Shown here piece by piece: positions 8,895-17,217 of a stretch of DNA of 64,000 nt. Position 1 is the stretch's first letter. Every line of letters starts with the position of its first letter. The position numbers and the translations under genes are program-made. The DNA comes from Intrasporangium calvum. Its GTDB lineage: Bacteria > Actinomycetota > Actinomycetes > Actinomycetales > Dermatophilaceae. The DNA lies in NCBI RefSeq assembly GCF_028446585.1, contig NZ_JAPFQL010000012.1:1-64000 (forward strand), read 5' to 3'. Under the pieces are notes generated by a model, which was not told the origin of the DNA, did no database searches, and worked only from the letters and a program-made list of their open reading frames with translations.

Positions 8895-9002
8895 GACTGT
8901 TATCCAATGGAGCAGTAGGTGCAAGCCCCGTCTCACAAACTTCACTTGGTCGTGTCCACGCCCTGAGCCCCCGCTTGTCGATCCACGGGGCACTTCGTAT
9001 CG

Positions 9003-9018
9003 TGTAGTGGTTGCTTCA
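9003..9018. promoter_or_regulatory. operator-like palindrome, copy 5 of the TGTAG family
   Basis: TGTAGTGGTTGCTTCA lies 37 bases upstream of the C-C hydrolase start. This equals the distance of copy 4 from the divergent dioxygenase start. The symmetry suggests both promoters of the divergent pair are controlled by the same protein. Confidence 0.65.
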
Positions 9019-9055
9019 GAGCGGAAGAAACCAGCACAGCAGAGAGGCAGGGCCC

Positions 9056-9901
9056 ATGGCCATCGTCAACAGCACCGACGTCACCCTCAGTGAGGTCACC
9101 TACCGCGTCCACTCGACAGGGGAGGCCAGCCCCACGGCACTGCTCTTCCTCCACGGCTCGGGCCCGGGCGCCACCGGCACGTCCAACTGGAAGGCCGTCA
9201 TCGAGGAGCTCGGTGAGCGGTACTACTGCATCGCGCCCGACATGCTCGGCTTCGGCGACTCCGAGCACCCGGAGAACCCTCCGTCGGGGATGAAGGCCTT
9301 CAACCTGCTGCAGGCGCAGACCCTGTGGGAGCTGCTCGACAAGCTCGGCGTCGACAAGGTCCACCTCGTCGGCAACTCGATGGGTGGGATGATCTCGATC
9401 CGGATGGCGCTGTCACAGCCGGAGCGGGTCGAGACGATGCTGCTCATGGGCTCTGGCGGCGCCCCCGACCTGCCGATCACGCCGGGACTGCAGCACCTGC
9501 GCACCTTCTACGCCGACCCCACGCCCGACTCGCTGCGCGCGCTGCTCGAGTCCTTCGTCTACGACATGGACACGCTGACCGGCGTCGTCGACCGGGTCGT
9601 CACCGAGCGGATGCCCTACATCGAGCGAGCCGACGTCAAGCGGTCGCACGCCGCGATGTTCGACCCCAAGGCGGGACCTCCCGCCTTCACCGACGAGGAG
9701 CTGACCTCGCTGCCGCACACCACGCTGTGCGTGCACGGCCGGGACGACATCATCGTGCCGGTCGAGTCGAGCACCTACCTGGCCAAGACGATGCCGAACG
9801 CGACGCTGCACATCATCCCCAACTCTGGGCACTGGACGCAGATCGAGGCGCACGACACGTTCGTCTTCCTCCTCGAGAGCCTCATCGCCGGCAAGTTCTG
9901 A
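9056..9901 (+). CDS. meta-cleavage product hydrolase (alpha/beta hydrolase, BphD/HsaD-like)
   Basis: A 281-residue alpha/beta hydrolase with a complete catalytic triad: Ser108 in GNSMGG, Asp230 in HGRDDIIVP and His259 in NSGHW. The HGSGPGATG oxyanion block at residues 33-41 is characteristic of C-C bond hydrolases that split 2-hydroxy-6-oxo-dienoates into 2-hydroxypentadienoate and an acid. This is the step between the dioxygenase and the hydratase/aldolase operon. The ATG at 9056 was chosen over the upstream in-frame extension because the extension would run into the promoter and palindrome; a weak GAGAGGCAG site precedes it. It is monocistronic and followed by a strong hairpin. Confidence 0.9.
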   Translation: MAIVNSTDVTLSEVTYRVHSTGEASPTALLFLHGSGPGATGTSNWKAVIEELGERYYCIAPDMLGFGDSEHPENPPSGMKAFNLLQAQTLWELLDKLGVDKVHLVGNSMGGMISIRMALSQPERVETMLLMGSGGAPDLPITPGLQHLRTFYADPTPDSLRALLESFVYDMDTLTGVVDRVVTERMPYIERADVKRSHAAMFDPKAGPPAFTDEELTSLPHTTLCVHGRDDIIVPVESSTYLAKTMPNATLHIIPNSGHWTQIEAHDTFVFLLESLIAGKF

Positions 9902-9944
9902 AGCACTGATCGCGTATGCCGCATCTGGTAGCCGGCCACCGCCA

Positions 9945-9995
9945 ATCGAAAGAGCAGTTTGCGACGAGGCAGTTGTCGCGAACTGCTCTTTCGAT
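9945..9995. terminator. long hairpin between convergent genes
   Basis: Left arm 9945-9965 and right arm 9975-9995 pair over 21 bases with a single G.T wobble around a 9-base loop. The outer ends are A/T-rich (ATCGAAAGAG...CTCTTTCGAT). It lies 44 bases after the hydrolase stop and before the end of the convergent propeller gene, so it probably terminates in both directions. Confidence 0.75.
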
Positions 9996-10011
9996 GTCAG
10001 GTCGGGCAGAC

Positions 10012-10047
10012 AGGGCCGGTGCCTGCCTTGCCGCGGGCACCGGCCCT
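10012..10047. terminator. GC-rich hairpin after the secreted propeller gene
   Basis: AGGGCCGGTGCC pairs perfectly with GGCACCGGCCCT around a 12-base loop. It sits 12 bases beyond the stop of the leftward gene. There is no T-tract, as is usual for high-GC genomes. Confidence 0.6.
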
Positions 10048-10058
10048 CTGCTCACTGG

Positions 10059-11183
10059 TCAGCCGAGCAGCGCGATGCGGCTCCCCTTGACCGCGCCGAC
10101 CCAGATGCGATCGCCCACCGGCGCCGCGACCGTCGGCGCGCGGAAGTCTGCCGGGTCGCCGGCGTAGATGGTGCGAGCCGTCATGCGCTTCGGATCGACC
10201 GCGAGGACCTCCAGGCCCGTGGGGCAGTTGGCCAGGTCGTTGCGCTGGCAGGCCATCACGTTGGTCGGCGTGAAGTCCTGACCGGTCACGAGGACCTCGC
10301 CCTGGGCGGAGAGGCGCAGGTTGTCCGGCATGAGGGGCACGTCGACGCTCACACGCCCGACCGCCGACGTCGCGGCACCCTGCGCGCCGTCGAGCGGAAT
10401 GCGGTGCAGCTTGCGACCGCCCCACTCGGCGACGAACGCGGTGCGTCCGTCGCGGGTCACGATGACGCCGTTCGGCCCGGCCATCGCCGACTCCGGCACC
10501 ACGCTCCAGCCGGACTCCAGCTCCCACCGCATCAGGTTTCCGCTGGGCGTGTCGCTGAAGATCTGCGAGAAGGGATCGGACTTCGTCGGGTCGAAGAAGT
10601 TCGTCACGACGAGCCCGTCGCCGTCCGGGAGCGGCGCGACTCCGTTGGCAAAGGTTCCGCGCGGCATCGTCACACAGCCGGTCCAGGTCAGGTGGATGCC
10701 CTCGCTGAGGTCGAGCCGGAATACCTCCACCCCTTCACGCCCGCCATGGTTGACGACGTAGAGGTCGAAGGCGCCATCCGGGCGCTCCTCGAGGTTGATG
10801 CCGTGCGGTGAGGCGATCGCGGGATCCGGCGCGCCGGGGCACGACGGATAGCGAGTCTGGTCCCACTCGACCGACCAGTCCCGCTCGGGCCAGATCTCGG
10901 TCACCGCCTGGCTGGCTGCGTCGACGGCATAGAGGTGCCCGACGCTGCTCGTCGAGAGCGGGTCATCCGAGAGGCCGCTGACGACGGCGACGCCCAAACC
11001 GGGCACCTCAACGATGTCCTCGGGACTGGCGGGCCCATCCAGGAATGCCTCGAGGGCCACTGCGGGCGTCTGGTCCTTGGGCGCAGCGGCTGCTGGCAGG
11101 ACCGCCGCGATGGCGGAGAAGGCGGCGAGGCTGACGGCCGCGCCTGCGGCGAGCCAGCGGTGGGGACAAGGGGAAAGGGGCAT
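10059..11183 (-). CDS. secreted SMP-30/strictosidine-synthase-like beta-propeller protein
   Basis: A 374-residue protein with a signal peptide (Arg near the N-terminus, hydrophobic AVSLAAFSAIAAVLP, cleavage after about AAAA). The remainder shows repeated propeller blades such as SPHGINLEERPDGAFDLYVVN, ANGVAPLPDGDGLVVTN and GPNGVIVTRDGRTAFVAEW, which resemble SMP-30/gluconolactonase and paraoxonase-like proteins. Two pairs of Cys may form disulfides outside the cell. It could be an extracellular lactonase or esterase that prepares the substrate, but a metal site cannot be assigned with confidence. It is transcribed alone from a promoter whose spacer is filled by the TGTAG palindrome, which ties it to the ring-cleavage genes. 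Confidence 0.75.
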   Translation of the reverse strand: MPLSPCPHRWLAAGAAVSLAAFSAIAAVLPAAAAPKDQTPAVALEAFLDGPASPEDIVEVPGLGVAVVSGLSDDPLSTSSVGHLYAVDAASQAVTEIWPERDWSVEWDQTRYPSCPGAPDPAIASPHGINLEERPDGAFDLYVVNHGGREGVEVFRLDLSEGIHLTWTGCVTMPRGTFANGVAPLPDGDGLVVTNFFDPTKSDPFSQIFSDTPSGNLMRWELESGWSVVPESAMAGPNGVIVTRDGRTAFVAEWGGRKLHRIPLDGAQGAATSAVGRVSVDVPLMPDNLRLSAQGEVLVTGQDFTPTNVMACQRNDLANCPTGLEVLAVDPKRMTARTIYAGDPADFRAPTVAAPVGDRIWVGAVKGSRIALLG

Positions 11184-11232
11184 GAAGCGTGAACCTCCGG
11201 GGGTGCGTCAATGGACCCCGCCACAACTGTGG

Positions 11233-11262
11233 CGACCACCGGCACGGGAGTGCCGGTGGTCG
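11233..11262. terminator. perfect 13-bp hairpin downstream of the aldolase operon
   Basis: CGACCACCGGCAC and its exact complement flank a 4-base loop (11246-11249). For leftward transcription it lies after the aldolase stop, but it is also within the 5' leader of the propeller gene. It may terminate read-through from the aldolase operon or act as an mRNA leader structure. Confidence 0.5.
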
Positions 11263-11273
11263 TCAATCTAGTT

Positions 11274-11302
11274 ATTATCTGTAGTGCTTACTACAGTTTC
11301 AA
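11274..11302 (-). promoter_or_regulatory. promoter of the propeller gene with TGTAG operator (copy 6) filling the spacer
   Basis: Read leftwards, TTGAAA (11297-11302) and GATAAT (11274-11279) are good -35 and -10 hexamers separated by 17 bases. The palindrome at 11280-11295, TGTAGTGCTTACTACA on the + strand, occupies that spacer almost completely. A protein bound here would block RNA polymerase, so repression is the likely mode. Confidence 0.7.
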
Positions 11303-11324
11303 ATGGCGATCTCGAATGATGGGC

Positions 11325-11340
11325 TGTAGCAACTGCACCA
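11325..11340. promoter_or_regulatory. operator-like palindrome, copy 7 of the TGTAG family (degenerate)
   Basis: TGTAGCAACTGCACCA has the complement TGGTGCAGTTGCTACA, with the same GTTGCTACA right half as other copies and a weak left half. It lies 29 bases beyond copy 6, just after the aldolase stop. Confidence 0.4.
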
Positions 11341-11353
11341 TCCATGTGCGCTG

Positions 11354-12379
11354 CTAGGCAGGCCTTTTCGCTGCGCTGAGGTCGAGAGCGATGTCGACAA
11401 TCATGTCCTCCTGGCCACCGACGAGCTTGCGCTTGCCGACCTCGAGCAGGATCGTGCGCACGTCGATGCCGTAGCGGGCCGAGGCCGCCTCGGCATGGCG
11501 CAGGAAGCTCGAGTACACACCGGCGTAGCCGAGAGTGAGGGTCTCGCGGTCGACCTGCACCGGCCGGTCCTGGAGTGGCCGGACGATGTCGTCGGCGGCG
11601 TCCTGGAGGGCGAAGAGGTCGCAGCGGTGCTTCCAGTCGTTGAGGTTCGCCACCGCGACGAACGGCTCGATCGGGCAGTTGCCGGCGCCGGCGCCGTGCC
11701 CGGCCAGCGAGGCGTCGACTCGGGTCACGCCCTCCTCGACGGCGACGACGGAGTTGGCAACCGCGAGGGAGAGGTTCTCGTGGGCGTGGATGCCGATCTG
11801 GGTGCCCGGGTCGAGGACGTCGCGATAGGCGCGGACCCGCGCACGCACGCCGTCCATGGTGAGCCGGCCACCGGAGTCGGTGACGTAGACGCAGTGGGCG
11901 CCGTAGGACTCCATCAGCTTCGCTTGCTGGGCCAGGCCCTCGGCCGAGTTCAGGTGGCTCATCATCAGGAAGCCGGAGACGTCCATCCCGAGCTCGCGCG
12001 CCTTGCTGATGTGCTGGGCGGCGACGTCCGCCTCGGTGCAGTGGGTGGCGACGCGGACCGAGCGAACTCCGAGCGAGTAGGCGTCCTCGAGGTCGGAGAT
12101 GGTGCCGATGCCGGGCAGCAGCAGGGTCGTCAGGGTGGCCTGCTGGATGTTCTCCGCGGCAGCCTCGATCCACGCCCAGTCGGAGTGCGACCCGGGGCCG
12201 TAGTTCAGGCTGCCGCCGGCCAGGCCGTCGCCGTGGGCCACCTCGATTGCGTCGACGCCTGCCGCGTCGAGGGCGGCGACGATCCGGCCCACGTCGGTGG
12301 GGCTGATCCGGTGGCGCACGGCGTGCATGCCGTCGCGCAGCGTGACGTCCTGGATGTAGAGGACGGGGCTGGAGCTCAT
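11354..12379 (-). CDS. 4-hydroxy-2-oxovalerate aldolase (DmpG/BphI/HsaF family)
   Basis: A 341-residue HMGL-like TIM-barrel aldolase. The metal- and substrate-binding signature [12 protein letters not shown] is at residues 12-23 and the HxH metal ligands appear in [10 protein letters not shown]. It splits 4-hydroxy-2-oxoacids to pyruvate and an aldehyde, the last carbon-carbon cleavage of the meta pathway. The partner acetaldehyde dehydrogenase gene overlaps its ATG by four bases; the two proteins of this family form a complex that channels the aldehyde. It is the third and last gene of the hydratase-dehydrogenase-aldolase operon. Length and motifs are normal for the family. Confidence 0.95.
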   Translation of the reverse strand: MSSSPVLYIQDVTLRDGMHAVRHRISPTDVGRIVAALDAAGVDAIEVAHGDGLAGGSLNYGPGSHSDWAWIEAAAENIQQATLTTLLLPGIGTISDLEDAYSLGVRSVRVATHCTEADVAAQHISKARELGMDVSGFLMMSHLNSAEGLAQQAKLMESYGAHCVYVTDSGGRLTMDGVRARVRAYRDVLDPGTQIGIHAHENLSLAVANSVVAVEEGVTRVDASLAGHGAGAGNCPIEPFVAVANLNDWKHRCDLFALQDAADDIVRPLQDRPVQVDRETLTLGYAGVYSSFLRHAEAASARYGIDVRTILLEVGKRKLVGGQEDMIVDIALDLSAAKRPA

Positions 12380-13368
12380 GCCGACACCTCTTGGGGGGCG
12401 CGGGCACCGGCCCGCATGGAGCGGGCACCGGCCCGCGAGGCGATCCTCTCGGCCGTCCGCAGGGCGGCGGAGGTCATGATGTCGAGGTTGCCGGCGTAAG
12501 CGGGCAGGTACATGGCCGCCCCCTCGACCTCGAGGAAGACGGTGACCTTCGTCGTCACCTTCGGGCTGCCCTTGGGCAGCAGCGTGTGCACCGGCTCGTC
12601 CTCAGGGATCGGGGTGAACTGCACCGTCTGCTTGAGGCGGTAGCCCGGCACGTACTCCTGCACCTTGGCGACCATGTCGTCGACCGAGCGACGGATGGCG
12701 TCGTGGTCGACGTCGCCGATGAGCGCCAGGACGGTGTCTCGCATGATCAGCGGCGGCTCGGCCGGGTTGAGGATGATGATCGCCTTGCCCCGCTGTGCGC
12801 CACCGACACGTTCGATCCCGGCTGTCGTCGTCTCGGTGAACTCGTCGATGTTGGCGCGAGTGCCGGGGCCGGCTGACTTCGACGCGATCGAGGCGACGAT
12901 CTCCGCGTAGGGGACAGGTGTCACCCGGGAGATCGCGGCCACGATCGGGATGGTCGCTTGGCCTCCGCACGTAACCATGTTGACGTTGTCCAACTCCCCT
13001 GCCCGGTCGTCGAGGTGCTCGTCGAGGTTGACGGTCGGGACGATGTAGGGGCCGATCGCTGCCGGCGTCAGGTCCACCAGCTTCTTGCCGTATGCCGCCA
13101 GCTTGGCTGCGTTGGCCACGTGCGCCTTCGCGGAGGTGGCGTCGAAGACGATCTCGATGTCGTCGAACCCGTCCATGGCGATGAGCCCGTCGACGCCCTC
13201 GTGGGTCGTCGGGATGCCCATGCTCGCCGCGCGGCGCAGGCCGTCCGAGGCGGGGTCGATGCCGACCATCGCACCCATCTCGAGGGTGCTGGACAGGCGC
13301 ATCACCTTGAACATCAGGTCGGTCCCGATGTTGCCGGGGCCGATGATGGCCACCTTCGTCTTCGTCAT
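12376..13368 (-). CDS. acylating acetaldehyde dehydrogenase (DmpF/BphJ/HsaG family)
   Basis: A 330-residue NAD-dependent, CoA-acylating dehydrogenase. The Rossmann motif [11 protein letters not shown] is at residues 8-18 and the catalytic Cys lies in [11 protein letters not shown]. It oxidises the aldehyde released by the aldolase to acetyl-CoA (or propionyl-CoA). It overlaps both neighbours by four bases, so hydratase, dehydrogenase and aldolase are translationally coupled. The C-terminus is about 15-20 residues longer than usual and carries a repeated RAGAR unit encoded by a short direct DNA repeat. Confidence 0.95.
   Translation of the reverse strand: MTKTKVAIIGPGNIGTDLMFKVMRLSSTLEMGAMVGIDPASDGLRRAASMGIPTTHEGVDGLIAMDGFDDIEIVFDATSAKAHVANAAKLAAYGKKLVDLTPAAIGPYIVPTVNLDEHLDDRAGELDNVNMVTCGGQATIPIVAAISRVTPVPYAEIVASIASKSAGPGTRANIDEFTETTTAGIERVGGAQRGKAIIILNPAEPPLIMRDTVLALIGDVDHDAIRRSVDDMVAKVQEYVPGYRLKQTVQFTPIPEDEPVHTLLPKGSPKVTTKVTVFLEVEGAAMYLPAYAGNLDIMTSAALRTAERIASRAGARSMRAGARAPQEVSA
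12401..12436. repeat. two 15-bp direct repeats, 21-bp period, in the dehydrogenase tail
   Basis: CGGGCACCGGCCCGC occurs at 12401-12415 and again at 12422-12436. The 21-base period keeps the frame and encodes [14 protein letters not shown] at the end of the acetaldehyde dehydrogenase. Each copy is itself GC-palindromic. It is probably a replication-slippage product. Confidence 0.8.
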
Positions 13369-14219
13369 CGCTGGTCCCTCGTCTCTTTGGGCTGGGTGGG
13401 CGCGGCCGCGAAGGTGACCCCGACGCTGCCAAGCGTGCTGATCTCCGCGCGGATGGTGGTGGCCCCAGTGACCGAGTGCATCGGGCCGAGGGCGCCGGAC
13501 AGAACGACCTGTCCCGCGCGCAGCGGGTCACCAACCTGCTGTGCCGTGCGGGCCAGCCACAGGAGTGCGTTGAGCGGGTCGCCGAGGCAGGCGGCGCCGG
13601 TGCCCTCGGACACGAGCACGTCTTCCGCGTACATCCGCATCGTCACGTCGACCGGCTCGAACTCGTCGAGGGAGAGCCGCTGCACACCGACGACGAACAG
13701 GCCGCTCGAGCCATTGTCCGCGATGGTGTCGGTGATCCGGATGTCCCAGCCGGCTATCCGGCTGTCGACGATCTCGATGGCCGCCGCTGCGTGAGCCACG
13801 GCCGCGCGGACCGTCGCCAGGTCCAGATCGGGACGGTCGAGGTCCGCGCCGAGCACGAAGGCGACCTCTGCCTCGACCCGCGGCTGGAGCAGGGCGCCGG
13901 CCGGGACTGCGCCTGTGCCCGAGACGTCCATGTCGTCGAAAAGCACCCCGAAGTCCGGCTGGTCGACGCCCAGCTGCTGCTGGACCGCAGGTGACGTGAG
14001 CCCGATCTTCCGACCCACCACCCGGGCACCCGCAGTGGCCCGCCGCTGGGCCAGCTGCTGCTGCACGGCATACGCCGCCGCGAGGTCCGAATCGCCGATG
14101 AGCTCACGGACGGGGGCGCAGGGCTGTCCCGTCCGAACTGCATGCTCGAGCCGATCAGCTGACTTGGTCACGGCGGCGTCGCTCGCCGTGCCGCTCGAGG
14201 TTGTCGTTGAGACAGTCAC
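13365..14219 (-). CDS. 2-hydroxypenta-2,4-dienoate (2-keto-4-pentenoate) hydratase (MhpD/HsaE family)
   Basis: A 284-residue FAH-fold hydratase that adds water to the dienoate released by the C-C hydrolase, giving 4-hydroxy-2-oxovalerate. Family signatures are [12 protein letters not shown] near residue 50, [19 protein letters not shown], the acidic metal ligands in [11 protein letters not shown], and [20 protein letters not shown] near the end. I chose the GTG at 14217-14219 because AAGGAGG lies five bases upstream, the best ribosome site of the region. It is the first gene of the three-gene operon, with a separate palindromic operator upstream. Confidence 0.93.
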   Translation of the reverse strand: MTVSTTTSSGTASDAAVTKSADRLEHAVRTGQPCAPVRELIGDSDLAAAYAVQQQLAQRRATAGARVVGRKIGLTSPAVQQQLGVDQPDFGVLFDDMDVSGTGAVPAGALLQPRVEAEVAFVLGADLDRPDLDLATVRAAVAHAAAAIEIVDSRIAGWDIRITDTIADNGSSGLFVVGVQRLSLDEFEPVDVTMRMYAEDVLVSEGTGAACLGDPLNALLWLARTAQQVGDPLRAGQVVLSGALGPMHSVTGATTIRAEISTLGSVGVTFAAAPTQPKETRDQR

Positions 14220-14284
14220 TGGGACCTCCTTGTCGTCCAGCCCTCAGGGTGGGGGCGGCGACGGCTCCGGTCCTATACGGAAGG

Positions 14285-14297
14285 TCCACTCAGTGGA
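14285..14297. promoter_or_regulatory. perfect palindrome TCCACT-C-AGTGGA upstream of the hydratase operon
   Basis: Six-base arms are perfectly complementary around one base, and one more flanking pair partly extends it (GGTCCACTCAGTGGAACG). It lies between the IclR gene stop and the hydratase start. GTTCCACT-type palindromes are common targets of IclR-family proteins, so the adjacent regulator is a natural candidate. It differs from the TGTAG motif. Confidence 0.55.
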
Positions 14298-14318
14298 ACG
14301 TCGTTGCCGGAGACGGGC

Positions 14319-15116
14319 TCAGCTCCGCCTCATCGAGGACCGCCGGGCCAAGGTGGCCGCGACGCCGGCGGCTGCGGCCCGAACGGCAGCCACGTGTCGC
14401 TCCGGGTGGAAACGGCTGACCGGACCCGTGACGCTGATGGCAGCGATCGGGTGGTCCTCCGTGTCAAGAACGGGAGCGGCGATGCACAGCAGGCCCACCG
14501 CGGACTCCTCCCGCTCGTAGGCGACGCCGGTCTCGATCACGCGGTCGAGCTGGCGACGCAACAACCCGGGCGCCGTGATGGTTCGCGGCGTCTTGCGGAC
14601 GAGCCCTGCGGCCACGACGTCGGCGAACAGCTGCGGGGGCGAGTTCGCCAGCAGGGCCTTGCCGATCGCCGTGCAGTAGAGAGGCATTCGGCCGCCCAGA
14701 CGGGAGGGCGCGGCCGCCTGACGGTGACCCCCGATCTTCGCCACGTAGACCACCTCGCTGCCCTCGAGCAGCCCCAGATGCACCGTCTCGTGCGTTCGTT
14801 CGCGCAGGTCCTCCATGAACGGCGTCGCCACCTCGAGCAGCCGCCGCTCGACCGACGCACGCATTCCCAGCTCGAAGACCAGACCGCTGAGCCGATAGCC
14901 GTTCGCCGTCCGCTCCAGCAAGCGCGCCGCGACCAGGTCCCCAACCACCCGGTGAAGCGTCCCCTTCGCCAAGCCAGTCCGCCTGCCGATCTCGGCCAAC
15001 GGCACGCCTGCGTCGTCAGCCGTGAAGGCGAAGAGCACGGCCACAACCTTCCCCAGGACCGTGTCCGTGTCCACGGCGGGCGCCTGCGTCACCGTGGGCG
15101 GGTCTGGCCGTTGCAT
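14319..15116 (-). CDS. IclR-family transcriptional regulator
   Basis: A 265-residue protein with an N-terminal winged helix (about residues 20-80: PLAEIGRRTGLAKGTLHRVV is the recognition region) and a C-terminal IclR effector domain (about 95-255: VHLGLLEGSEVVYVAK, MPLYCTAIGKALLA, ESAVGLLCIAAPVLD). IclR proteins commonly control aromatic catabolic operons and respond to a pathway intermediate. The gene lies upstream of, and in the same direction as, the hydratase operon. It could bind the palindrome at 14.29 kb, the TGTAG sites, or both; sequence alone does not decide this. Confidence 0.9.
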   Translation of the reverse strand: MQRPDPPTVTQAPAVDTDTVLGKVVAVLFAFTADDAGVPLAEIGRRTGLAKGTLHRVVGDLVAARLLERTANGYRLSGLVFELGMRASVERRLLEVATPFMEDLRERTHETVHLGLLEGSEVVYVAKIGGHRQAAAPSRLGGRMPLYCTAIGKALLANSPPQLFADVVAAGLVRKTPRTITAPGLLRRQLDRVIETGVAYEREESAVGLLCIAAPVLDTEDHPIAAISVTGPVSRFHPERHVAAVRAAAAGVAATLARRSSMRRS

Positions 15117-15217
15117 GAAGCCATCGCAGCCTCAAGTCTCTGGCTGCGTCAACTAGTGAGGACCATGTCGTGAGCACTTCGACCGGGAGGCGCGACGGAA
15201 GCTCGGAGCGCAAGCCG

Positions 15218-15232
15218 GCCCAGCGGCATACG
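15218..15232. repeat. dispersed 3'-end repeat, copy 1 (half element)
   Basis: GCCCAGCGGCATACG, one arm of the palindrome found complete at 46.5 and 58.8 kb. It lies 89 bases beyond the nuclease stop, in the gap before the IclR gene. Confidence 0.7.
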
Positions 15233-15321
15233 ACGGGCTTGGTCTGCCCGACCCGCTGAGGCGCGGTGCCCTCTGGCGGGCCGCTACTGCAGGCGAGTGA
15301 AGGGCGCTCGGCGCGACGGCG

Positions 15322-16992
15322 TCACGGACATGTCCGCTGCTGCCGTGCCGCGGCACGGAGCCCGTCCCTGATGGCGGCCTGCGCCGCCACGTCGGACTCG
15401 TTGTAGCGGGCGAGCCAGTCCCTGGCGGCCACGGCCTCGTCACCCTCCGAGCGAGCCGCCTCGATCCGGAGCTGAGACTCCACGCCGCCCGCGTCGTCCA
15501 CAGCCCAGTGGAAGCCGAAGATCGGCGCGACCGTCTTGATGGACGTGCCATCGCGACTGAAGAAGTGGGTCGCGAACCACTGGTGCAGGTCCTGGGCGCG
15601 GCCCTGGAGGAGCGCGTCCACCGCGGCGAACTTCCTGGTCATGCTCCGCTCGGGATGCGACCAGTGGAAGATCGTCACCGACCGGCCGGCTGCCTCGGCG
15701 TCCTCGATCACCCGAGAGAGGCGCGACGCGAAATGCTCTGCGAGCCGGGCGGCTCCATCGTCATCGAGCGGCTCGTAGGAGACGACCGGGTCGAAGACGG
15801 CCGAGGATTCGTCCTGCCCCTGCCGCAGCCGCAGGCCCCACAGGTAGATCCGCTGCTCGAGGTCCCACTCGATGTCGAAGTCGACCTCGATGTCGGCGGC
15901 CGGGATCGTCGGCCAGTCGACGACCGGCTCGAAGTCGATGCCCTCGACGGCCATCCGGGCCCGCCGGACCAGCGCACGATACTTGGCGTCTGCCCTGGGC
16001 CCCGGTTGCGAGTCGCGCGGCGACCACCCGTCGGGAGGCTCGTCATCCGCTGCTGCGAGCGCCGCCGCCGTCGTCAACCCCCGGTCGTAGAGGAACCGCC
16101 ACTGCTGCGCGGTCGGCAGACCCGTGCGGATCCCGAAGGAGGCATCGTCAGCCCCCGCCACCTCGGCGCAGTACTCGAGCCAGACGCAGCGGTCGCACTC
16201 GCTGACGTGCAACGGACGGACGAGCTCACCGCCGCTCGCCGCGACCTCGGCCACCTGCAAGCGGAACGCGAACTCGTGGTCGTAGCGCTCCAACAGGGTG
16301 CGCCTCGCGCGGCCCTCGCGCGCACTCGCGGAGAAGGTGTCCTTCCGGGGTGTGCCCAGGTCGTACCAGGCGACCAGCCACGGGTCGCCGCCCAGGTCGG
16401 TGTAGTCCGACTGGCCGATGATGCCGCCGACCACGAGGTCGTCGCCCGCATGGAGACCGAGCGTCTGGAGCATGCGCGTGTAGTGGGACAGCTGGAACGC
16501 ATCATTCTCCATCGACGCGCTCGCGTCGGAGAGACCGCTCTGCAGCCACCTGTCGGATGGGCTGTCCAGCGACGAGACCCATAGTGAGCCTCGCTTGGCG
16601 TTGTTGCGCGTGCCGTGCAGCTTCACATCCACCGGCACGTAGCCGTCACCCATCAGCACGAGGACGTCGGGCGCTCCCACCTTCGGCCTGGTCGATGGCA
16701 GGCGGCCGTTGACGATGACCGGCCGGCGCTCCCGCATGGCGGCAAGGGTGGCGTCGGCGTTGGCCCGCCAACCCTCCTCATCCGACAGCAGGACCGCGCC
16801 AGGCGCCTGGGCAAGACGTTGGTTGACCAGCTCCTCGAATGCGTTCCCCGCGTCGAACAGTCGCTGGGTGGCTTCATCGACCGGCGGCTTCGGCGGCGAG
16901 GACGGGGAGAAGTCGTTGTGCACGGCACGCGCACAACGCTTGGCCGGATAACCACCGAGGACGACCTGCCCGTTGGCCTGTCCGCTGCTCAC
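15322..16992 (-). CDS. RecB-like nuclease with RNase H-like domain (TM0106 family), probably iron-sulfur
   Basis: A 556-residue protein. The N-terminal PD-(D/E)XK nuclease core reads GAPDVLVLMG...VPVDVKLHG, with Asp109, Asp122 and Lys124 as likely metal/catalytic residues. Cys20 plus Cys266, Cys269 and Cys275 (ECDRCVWLEYC) have the spacing of the four-Cys iron-sulfur staple of AddB/Cas4/Dna2-type nucleases. The C-terminal third has an RNase H-like pattern (VDFDIEW near the start, RYNESDV near the end). I chose the GTG at 16990-16992 because GGGGAGG precedes it. It stands alone between the two catabolic blocks and lacks a linked helicase, so its DNA-repair partner is unknown. Confidence 0.8.
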   Translation of the reverse strand: MSSGQANGQVVLGGYPAKRCARAVHNDFSPSSPPKPPVDEATQRLFDAGNAFEELVNQRLAQAPGAVLLSDEEGWRANADATLAAMRERRPVIVNGRLPSTRPKVGAPDVLVLMGDGYVPVDVKLHGTRNNAKRGSLWVSSLDSPSDRWLQSGLSDASASMENDAFQLSHYTRMLQTLGLHAGDDLVVGGIIGQSDYTDLGGDPWLVAWYDLGTPRKDTFSASAREGRARRTLLERYDHEFAFRLQVAEVAASGGELVRPLHVSECDRCVWLEYCAEVAGADDASFGIRTGLPTAQQWRFLYDRGLTTAAALAAADDEPPDGWSPRDSQPGPRADAKYRALVRRARMAVEGIDFEPVVDWPTIPAADIEVDFDIEWDLEQRIYLWGLRLRQGQDESSAVFDPVVSYEPLDDDGAARLAEHFASRLSRVIEDAEAAGRSVTIFHWSHPERSMTRKFAAVDALLQGRAQDLHQWFATHFFSRDGTSIKTVAPIFGFHWAVDDAGGVESQLRIEAARSEGDEAVAARDWLARYNESDVAAQAAIRDGLRAAARQQRTCP

Positions 16993-17217
16993 CTTCGCCT
17001 CCCCTCGGCGTTCCCACGTCGGCACGGCCCGTCGAGCGCGTGCTTGTCAAGGCTCCTGGCCGGTGGCCTCAGTCTCCGCCATCTGCGCTGATCTCGTCGG
17101 CCAATGTGGGCTGGTCATCCTTGTCCATCTAGTCTGGGGCCTGGCAACGGACTCCCGTGGCCCTCGACACCGAGGCCAACTCGAGTTGCTCAGCGGGCCT
17201 GACTGGGACGCGATGTG

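Noticed and set aside
9913-9922. CGTATGCCGC just after the C-C hydrolase stop, identical to the core of the dispersed repeat
   Set aside because: Only ten bases match and the flanks differ. The same core also occurs by chance within coding sequence near 13.09 kb, so I do not count it as a copy.
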